Shown: piece by piece, positions 6,368 through 10,998 of the stretch
How positions within the stretch are numbered: the stretch's first letter is position 1
Layout of the letters: each line of letters starts with the position of its first letter
Source of the DNA: an uncultured Opitutales bacterium
Lineage (GTDB): Bacteria; Verrucomicrobiota; Verrucomicrobiia; Opitutales; Intestinicryptomonadaceae
Direction of reading: 5' to 3'
Length of the DNA stretch: 10,998 nt
Assembly (NCBI GenBank): GCA_900552245.1
Contig: URYY01000071.1
Span: 1 to 10,998, forward strand
The notes under the pieces: model-generated
What the model saw: only the letters and a program-made list of their open reading frames with translations
Database searches by the model: none
What the model was told of the DNA's origin: nothing
Translations under genes and position numbers: made by a program

Positions 6368-8181
6368 ATTTCCTCCAGTCTCTTGTATAAATTGTTCAAT
6401 TCCGAAGTTTGCCTTACTTGGCCTCCGTAAGTGACGGCGTCGGCGCCTTCAAAGAATGTCTTTACATCGCTTAGTACTTCTTCTTCAAATTTTAGGTCAG
6501 CTAGAATTCTCTCGGCATCGCTAAGCGTAACAGCCTTTGCCTGCATGTTTCCGGCAAGCGAAATTGCATTCTGTAATCCGGAGCAAGCCGATTCAAAGAA
6601 TTCCTTGGCTCTGCCGCCTTGCGCCGAATTTTTTGCACTTACTAGATCCGCCTTAAGAGCAGCTTTTGCCGCAACTCTCCTTGCGTACTCTGGGTCGTTC
6701 TCAAGGCGCAATTTCTTTCTTTTATATACCACAAACGCTATTAGCGCAGCCAATATTGCTCCCTGAAGAGCCCAAAACCAAGCGCTTCCGACAGCAAATA
6801 TATTTGAGCTTCCGCCCTTATCTACGACGTCTAGTGGGTCGGGAAGCTTTTCGGGCTCGCTCTTTTGCGCTACTTTTTTTGCATAGCCCTTTGAGGGCGC
6901 AACACTAACTTTGAGGGGAGTGCTCTTTAAGGTTTTAAACTCTCCACTTGCAGGGTCAAAATAGCTTAGTTGCGCAATTGGGGTTGTCGGCAGGTCGGGC
7001 TTCTGAGGAATAATGGTGTACTCAAATGTTTTTGTGCCGTCGTTTGCATAGCCCGCTCCTGCATCTAAAAATGATGTCTTTGGCTTGTATTCCTTCCAAC
7101 CGTCTTTTTCGATTAAATCGGGCGGCGACATGCGCTCAAAATTTCCCTTTCCGGAAACTTTGACTGTTAGCACGCATGGTTCACCAACGCTCAAGGAAGA
7201 CTCGTCTATGCTTGAAGCCTCCATCTTAAATTCGCCAATAGCTCCGGAGAAATCGGCTGGCATACCCTCCTTGGGAAGCTCCAGCACATCGAGCTTTATG
7301 GGCTTCATGCTGCTTGTGAATTGATGAGGCTGTCCAAAACCTCTGAGCGAGAAAAATCCTCCGCCCATAGCCCTGCTTATGAGGACTCCATAAGCCTCAA
7401 ACTGCAAGTCCAGCTTCCCCGCCTTAAGCGGAATTATGAGCGTATCAAAGTAAACCGTCGTTGAATTTCCATCGGCGGCGGGCTTTTCGTAGGGCTCCTT
7501 CTTAAAGCCTGCGCAGAAAAAGGCGTCGCTATCTTTGATTCTGGGTTCAAGGCCGTTTAGCGAGAATTCCGCGTCAAATATTTTTCTGTTAAACTTTACC
7601 GCAACTTTGCATTCGAGAGCTTCGCCTACGTAGAACTTTTCCTTAGGCAGCTCAACGCTTAAGTTTATTTCCTTATTTAAGTCTATGACTTCCTCTTGGG
7701 CCGGCTGAATATTGCGACGCGACATTCCGCCTCCGCCAAAGAGCTGCTCAAATTCTTCGAAGGGATCGCGCATGCGCGCCGAGCGTGTCTGCACATTTTG
7801 AGGTGCGTTGGGATCTGCCACAAGCTTTGCCGCGGCTATGTCGTAAACTTTGCCTCCGTCTTTCAATTGCCATGCCTTTATCTCGTATTCGCCGGCTTTG
7901 GCCGGAATGAAGTTGAAGGAGATTTGAGTCTCGCGCTGGGTGCCGCGCCCCGTTGACATAGTGAAGCGCTCCGAGCGGCTAGTGCCTACGAATTGCAAGC
8001 CGTCGGGAACAGGAATGTCAGATATGTCAATTTCCGGCGATGCGTCTTTTAGAGATATGACGTAGGCTGCCATTTCGTTGGGGCGGACGGTTTGCGGCTT
8101 AAAGCCGAGGGTCGTTACACTTTGAGCGAGCGCGCAAAGTGCGGCCATAGTTGTTAGGGTAAAAGTTAAGAATTTTTTCAT
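6343..8181 (-). CDS. batD: BatD, membrane-anchored periplasmic protein
   Basis: The product has 612 residues, typical for BatD (BatD/oxygen-tolerance family). It starts with a signal peptide (MKKFLTFTLTTMAALCALAQS, cleavage probably near residue 20). A large, mostly beta-strand extracytoplasmic region follows, with repeated Ig-like signatures: KPQTVRPNEMAAYVISL (28-44), ELPKEKFYVGEALECKVAV (177-195) and IDESSLSVGEPCVLTVKV (325-342). One membrane helix lies at about 463-486 (GSAWFWALQGAILAALIAFVVY), then KRKK at 487-490 and an alpha-helical cytoplasmic tail of about 120 residues. A glycine patch (GGGGM at 149-153) follows an acidic FEEFEQLF stretch. The start is the ATG at 8181-8179, overlapping the batBC TGA by 4 bp, with AAGGA 10 nt upstream. 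The biochemical function of BatD is not known; it is presumed to act in the Bat complex in the cytoplasmic membrane and periplasm. Confidence 0.9.
   Translation of the reverse strand: MKKFLTFTLTTMAALCALAQSVTTLGFKPQTVRPNEMAAYVISLKDASPEIDISDIPVPDGLQFVGTSRSERFTMSTGRGTQRETQISFNFIPAKAGEYEIKAWQLKDGGKVYDIAAAKLVADPNAPQNVQTRSARMRDPFEEFEQLFGGGGMSRRNIQPAQEEVIDLNKEINLSVELPKEKFYVGEALECKVAVKFNRKIFDAEFSLNGLEPRIKDSDAFFCAGFKKEPYEKPAADGNSTTVYFDTLIIPLKAGKLDLQFEAYGVLISRAMGGGFFSLRGFGQPHQFTSSMKPIKLDVLELPKEGMPADFSGAIGEFKMEASSIDESSLSVGEPCVLTVKVSGKGNFERMSPPDLIEKDGWKEYKPKTSFLDAGAGYANDGTKTFEYTIIPQKPDLPTTPIAQLSYFDPASGEFKTLKSTPLKVSVAPSKGYAKKVAQKSEPEKLPDPLDVVDKGGSSNIFAVGSAWFWALQGAILAALIAFVVYKRKKLRLENDPEYARRVAAKAALKADLVSAKNSAQGGRAKEFFESACSGLQNAISLAGNMQAKAVTLSDAERILADLKFEEEVLSDVKTFFEGADAVTYGGQVRQTSELNNLYKRLEEICSQISQK
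6368..6376 (-). promoter_or_regulatory. Ribosome-binding site of batE
   Basis: GGAGGA (6376-6371 on the minus strand) precedes the ATG at 6367 by 3 nt, or 4 nt counted from GGAGG. The motif is strong but close, and it lies inside batD coding sequence. Confidence 0.55.
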
Positions 8182-10670
8182 AAATTACCAATCCTTGTAA
8201 TTTCTATCTTCATAGCGGCGGCGCTGGTTGCCGTAGCGCTGAAGGGAAGTTTCTTTTCGTTGTCCTTGAGAGAATCCAAGACCTGGGCAGCCTCGCGGCG
8301 AGTCATAACACCCTCTGCTGCGCGGAAATCCTGATTTTCTTTATCGGCCTTTTCAGCAGCTTTCGCTGCGGCTTTTTGCTCTTGCTTTGCCTGCTCTTCT
8401 TTGCTCGCGAGCTCGCCTTGTTTTTCCTCCTTGCTTTGCTCCTGATTTTCTAAGCCGCTTTGAGTTGCCTGTTCGTCCTGCTTTTGTTCGGACTGGTCGG
8501 CTTGGGACTCGCTACCGGCGTCTTGCTTACTATCTTTATCGCCGTTTTTATCGGACTCATTCTCAGTATGTTCGCTTTGGGCGTTTTCATCTTTTGGATT
8601 TTTATCCGCCTTATCTTCGCTTTGCTCTTGGCTTTCCTTTTTATCTTGGCTGCCTTGGCTCTGCTGGTCTTGCGGATTGTTTTGCTGTTGCTTGTCGGCT
8701 TGCTGATTGTCTTTATTATCTTGTTTATTTTCGCTTGAATCTTGATTTTTGTCCTGCTGATTGTCCTTATTGTTTTGCTGGTTTTGGTTGTTCTGGTTTT
8801 GCTTATCCTGCTGATTCTGTTGATTCTGCTTATCTTGTTGATTCTGCTGATTATTGTTTTGCTCTTGGTTTTGTTGATTGTTTTGATTCTGATTGTTCTG
8901 ATTCTGCTGGTTCTGGTTATTTTGATTATTCTGGTTATTTTCGTCGCGGATAAGCTTTTTTAATTCCTCTATCAACTTTTGCAAATCCTGCGCATACTTT
9001 TTTTGAGCCTTTTGTATTTCTTCAAATTGCTTGTCGAAAGAATTTAATTTTTCAATAGCCTTATTGCTTGCGTCTAGATTTTCCTTGGCGTCTTGAAATT
9101 GAGGGTCTAGCTCTATTGCATTTTCGTAGTTTTTGCGCGCAAGATTCGCCGCAGCTTCTATATTCTTTATAGAATTTACGAGCTCTCCTTGGCTCTTTGA
9201 GTTGTCTTCAATAGCCTTCTTAGCGCCCTCGCAGATTTGTACGGACTGCTTTAGCTGATCTTGCAAAGACTTTTCCTTTAACGCCTGCTCTCCGCCGGTC
9301 TTTAAAGTTTGCTGGGCTTTTTGCAATACGGGATTTCCCTGAGATATAGCGCCCTCCGCTTGCTTTACAGCTTCCAAGGCCTTGCCCTGCGCCTCCTCTA
9401 TTGAGGGCGATTTTTCGCACAGGGCCTTTGCCTCCTCGTAGTTTGCATTCGCAATGTTGTAGTAGGCTTTAGCCTGCATTCCGAGGTCGTAGGACGTAGC
9501 TATAGATGCGTAAAAATCGTCTTTAGCCTTCTTTAAATCTTTGGCCTTAAATGCTTCTACGCCGCTATTAAAGAAGCTCTCCGGATCTGGGGTTGCCTGC
9601 GCTTTAGAATAATTTGGCGAAAGCAGCGCAAATGCGAGTAGGGGAGCTATAGACCTAGTTGCAAGTTTCTTTGCAAAGGCTCTCCTCGTTCCAAGCAGAA
9701 GCTCAAAGACGATAATTGCTATGGCTATCGCAAGCGGGATTTGAAATCTCTCTATCGCAACTTTCTTCATTCTTGAACTGAGCTCCGATTTTACCTCTTT
9801 TGAAATTCCGTTTTCAAATATTTCGTCCATTCCATTTTCGGCTAGCGATGCGTAAAAGCCGCCCGTAGCCTGCGCAACTTTTTTTAGCAAGTCTTCATTT
9901 AATACGCTGGATACAAGCTTCCCATTTTCGTCTTTTAGGAACGTCAAGTTGCCGCGCTCGTCGCGCACGGGTATTGGCTCTCCGGTTGTGCTGCCAACGC
10001 CCAGCGTAAAGATTTTTGCATTTTGCTCTTTTGAAATCTTTTCGGCGCGCGCTATGCCTGATGATTCAAGCTCCTCGCCGTCGCTTATAAGTATTATTAT
10101 CTTTTGATTTTTTGTATTTGCTAGCGCCGCGTCGGCCTCGTCTATCGCCGCCGCTATGTTTGTGCCGCCGCGCTGGATTATATTTGTATCAAGCGCCTCC
10201 AAAGACATCTTGAAAGCTCCGTAATCCAATGTCACAGGGCATTGCAAAAACGCCTGTCCGCTAAATGCCACAAGGCCGACCCTATCGCCGTCAAGCCTGT
10301 CCAAAATATCTGAGATGGCAAGTTTTGAGCGCTCTAGGCGGTTAGGCTTTATATCTTCCGCCAACATGCTCTTTGAAGTGTCCAGGGCAAAAACTATGTC
10401 TAGGCCAACGTGCCTTTGCTCCTCCCACTTGTAGCCCCACTGAGGGCGGGCGAGCGCAAGCAGCATAAACATTATCGCCAAAGCTACGCACACTCCCTTT
10501 AGCCAAACTTTAAATTTGCTTAAGTTTACTTCAAGCGACGGCAGCAAATTTAAAGCCGCAAACTTTGACAGCAACGCCTTCCTTCCTCGCTGCAGCGATG
10601 CAAATACCGCAAGGTACGCGAAAAATGAAACTATCGCGACAATCGCCAATATTGGATATGCAAAACTCAT
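8178..10670 (-). CDS. BatB-BatC fusion: VWA protein joined to TPR/low-complexity protein
   Basis: The product has 830 residues. Residues 1-330 are BatB: membrane helices at about 5-25 and 58-75, then a von Willebrand A domain with a complete MIDAS (D97-x-S99-x-S101, T170 in RGGT, D197 in SDGE), then a helix at about 309-327. Basic residues at 28-36 and 329-339 are expected to be cytoplasmic, which places the VWA domain in the periplasm. Residues 333-359 resemble a second signal peptide (AKKLATR, hydrophobic core, KAQA), and from 360 the protein is BatC-like: TPR helices (about 362-412 and 500-530), a long N/Q-rich then acidic and basic low-complexity region (578-786), and the C-terminal TRREAAQVLDSLKDNEKKLP (790-809) typical of BatC. 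batB and batC are usually separate genes, and here they form one uninterrupted frame. The ATG at 10670 overlaps the batA stop, with AGGA 7 nt upstream. The cation-binding VWA domain suggests adhesion-like protein contacts in the Bat complex. Confidence 0.88.
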   Translation of the reverse strand: MSFAYPILAIVAIVSFFAYLAVFASLQRGRKALLSKFAALNLLPSLEVNLSKFKVWLKGVCVALAIMFMLLALARPQWGYKWEEQRHVGLDIVFALDTSKSMLAEDIKPNRLERSKLAISDILDRLDGDRVGLVAFSGQAFLQCPVTLDYGAFKMSLEALDTNIIQRGGTNIAAAIDEADAALANTKNQKIIILISDGEELESSGIARAEKISKEQNAKIFTLGVGSTTGEPIPVRDERGNLTFLKDENGKLVSSVLNEDLLKKVAQATGGFYASLAENGMDEIFENGISKEVKSELSSRMKKVAIERFQIPLAIAIAIIVFELLLGTRRAFAKKLATRSIAPLLAFALLSPNYSKAQATPDPESFFNSGVEAFKAKDLKKAKDDFYASIATSYDLGMQAKAYYNIANANYEEAKALCEKSPSIEEAQGKALEAVKQAEGAISQGNPVLQKAQQTLKTGGEQALKEKSLQDQLKQSVQICEGAKKAIEDNSKSQGELVNSIKNIEAAANLARKNYENAIELDPQFQDAKENLDASNKAIEKLNSFDKQFEEIQKAQKKYAQDLQKLIEELKKLIRDENNQNNQNNQNQQNQNNQNQNNQQNQEQNNNQQNQQDKQNQQNQQDKQNQNNQNQQNNKDNQQDKNQDSSENKQDNKDNQQADKQQQNNPQDQQSQGSQDKKESQEQSEDKADKNPKDENAQSEHTENESDKNGDKDSKQDAGSESQADQSEQKQDEQATQSGLENQEQSKEEKQGELASKEEQAKQEQKAAAKAAEKADKENQDFRAAEGVMTRREAAQVLDSLKDNEKKLPFSATATSAAAMKIEITRIGNL
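8182..8196 (-). promoter_or_regulatory. Ribosome-binding site of batD
   Basis: On the minus strand AAGGA (8196-8192) lies 10 nt before the ATG at 8181, inside the last codons of batBC. The signal peptide begins directly at this ATG, which supports the start. Confidence 0.5.
8313..8939 (-). repeat. Low-complexity N/Q-rich and acidic linker within BatBC
   Basis: Residues 578-786 of the BatBC protein are low complexity. Of residues 578-640, 55 of 63 are Asn or Gln. The composition then shifts gradually to Asp, Lys, Glu, Ser and Gln. BatC proteins often end in a charged, Q-rich region, but this one is long and starts with almost pure N/Q. The opposite strand is therefore a run of Leu/Ile/Val codons that gives spurious hydrophobic frames. 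Confidence 0.9.
8801..8854 (-). repeat. 27-bp tandem duplication in the N/Q-rich region
   Basis: Two adjacent 27-bp units (8801-8827 and 8828-8854) differ at a few, mostly third-codon, positions. They encode QQDKQNQQN (residues 611-619) and QQDKQNQNN (620-628). The period is a multiple of three, as expected for in-frame slippage or unequal crossing-over. Confidence 0.75.
9672..9686 (-). other. BatB/BatC fusion junction with relic ribosome-binding site
   Basis: On the coding strand AGGAG (9686-9682, within Arg329-Arg330) is followed by 7 nt and then GCA AAG AAA CTT, encoding Ala333-Lys-Lys-Leu. The next residues form a signal-peptide-like sequence. Position and spacing are those of a start site in which the start codon has become GCA. 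No in-frame ATG, GTG or TTG replaces it. That this was the ancestral batC start is an inference. Confidence 0.45.
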
Positions 10671-10998
10671 GGTAAAGTCCTATATCTTGTGTGTGCCAAA
10701 AATCTCTCGAGCAGCAGAAGTGCTAGCGCAAGCCAGAGAGGGTAGGCGAACAGCTCTTCGTATTCGGTGAAGTTTTTAATTTTTACATTCGTCTTTTCAA
10801 GGGAGTCTATGCGCTTGTAAATCGACTGCAAGTCGGCGTAGTCGTTTGCGCGGTAGAATTGGCCCCCGGTAATTTCCGCAATCTTTTTGAGCGCGCTTTC
10901 ATCTATTTGGCTCTGGGCGCTGCCGCCGAAAATCGGGGTTCCGCTTCTGTCGCGCATAACTCTGCCTGCTCTGTCCATGGAGGCAAAGGGAACTACTC
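10667..10998 (-). CDS. batA: BatA, C-terminal part (5' end outside window)
   Basis: The frame is open to the right edge; before the Met at 10978 it reads VVPFAS, so that Met is internal. The visible 109 or so residues carry the typical end of a BatA VWA protein: VPFA, then VMRDRSGTPIFGG, IDESALKKIAEITGGQFYRA, LQSIYKRIDSLEKT and FTEYEELFAYPLW. The last is followed by a membrane helix (WLALALLLLERFL) and a short basic tail. The MIDAS residues and N-terminal membrane helices would lie outside the window. The TGA stop (10669-10667) overlaps the batB ATG by 4 bp, so the two are translationally coupled. BatA and BatB are paralogous VWA membrane proteins that probably act as a pair in the cytoplasmic membrane. 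Confidence 0.9.
   Translation of the reverse strand, partial: VVPFASMDRAGRVMRDRSGTPIFGGSAQSQIDESALKKIAEITGGQFYRANDYADLQSIYKRIDSLEKTNVKIKNFTEYEELFAYPLWLALALLLLERFLAHTRYRTLP
10671..10681 (-). promoter_or_regulatory. Ribosome-binding site of batBC
   Basis: On the minus strand AGGA (10681-10678) lies 7 nt before the ATG at 10670, inside the 3' end of batA. Together with the ATGA overlap it supports translational coupling. Confidence 0.5.

Noticed and set aside
8646..8939. CRISPR-like or structural DNA repeat array in the N/Q tract
   Set aside because: The repetition follows codon periodicity of Asn/Gln, with no conserved repeat-spacer pattern and one continuous reading frame.
8387..8963. Long plus-strand frames rich in Leu/Ile/Val opposite the N/Q tract, looking like membrane proteins
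   Set aside because: They are the complement of CAA/CAG and AAT/AAC codons in BatBC. They have no ribosome-binding site and an unnatural near-monotonous composition, and the minus-strand frame has clear domains.

Overview
The window looks like the chromosome of a Gram-negative bacterium with moderate GC, frequent ATA isoleucine codons and the standard genetic code. A Bat (Bacteroides aerotolerance) operon, citramalate synthase and a two-domain aminolipid-type acyltransferase together suggest the Verrucomicrobiota or wider PVC group, with Bacteroidota-like lineages as the alternative. This placement is an inference from gene content. I see no tRNA, rRNA, CRISPR array, insertion sequence, phage or plasmid gene.

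Plus strand, 1-5649. The window opens inside an aspartate kinase gene (lysC), of which only the C-terminal ACT regulatory half is present. A 139-bp gap with two stem-loops follows. Then come threonine synthase (thrC) and citramalate synthase (cimA), which overlap as ATGA. After a 70-bp gap comes a 636-residue protein with an N-terminal PlsC-like O-acyltransferase and a C-terminal GNAT N-acyltransferase. This is the architecture of OlsF-type ornithine-lipid synthases. The first three genes belong to the aspartate and branched-chain amino-acid pathways. ThrC makes threonine, the usual source of 2-oxobutyrate for isoleucine, and CimA opens the threonine-independent route to the same intermediate.

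Minus strand, 10998-5627. This is a tightly packed bat operon read right to left: batA (3' end only), a fused batB-batC, batD and batE. Adjacent genes overlap by 4, 4 and 25 bp. The products are envelope proteins: von Willebrand A domain proteins, TPR proteins, and a large protein with an N-terminal signal peptide and a C-terminal membrane anchor. The usual upstream partners (a MoxR-type ATPase and a DUF58 protein) would lie beyond the right edge. The plus- and minus-strand blocks converge, and their 3' ends overlap by 23 bp.

I do not find a wholly new system. The best leads are: the BatB-BatC junction, which keeps what looks like a relic ribosome-binding site and an embedded signal peptide with an AXA site; the very N/Q-rich linker in the same protein; the thrC-cimA coupling; a possible internal TTG start for a separate aspartokinase beta subunit; and the OlsF-like fused acyltransferase.
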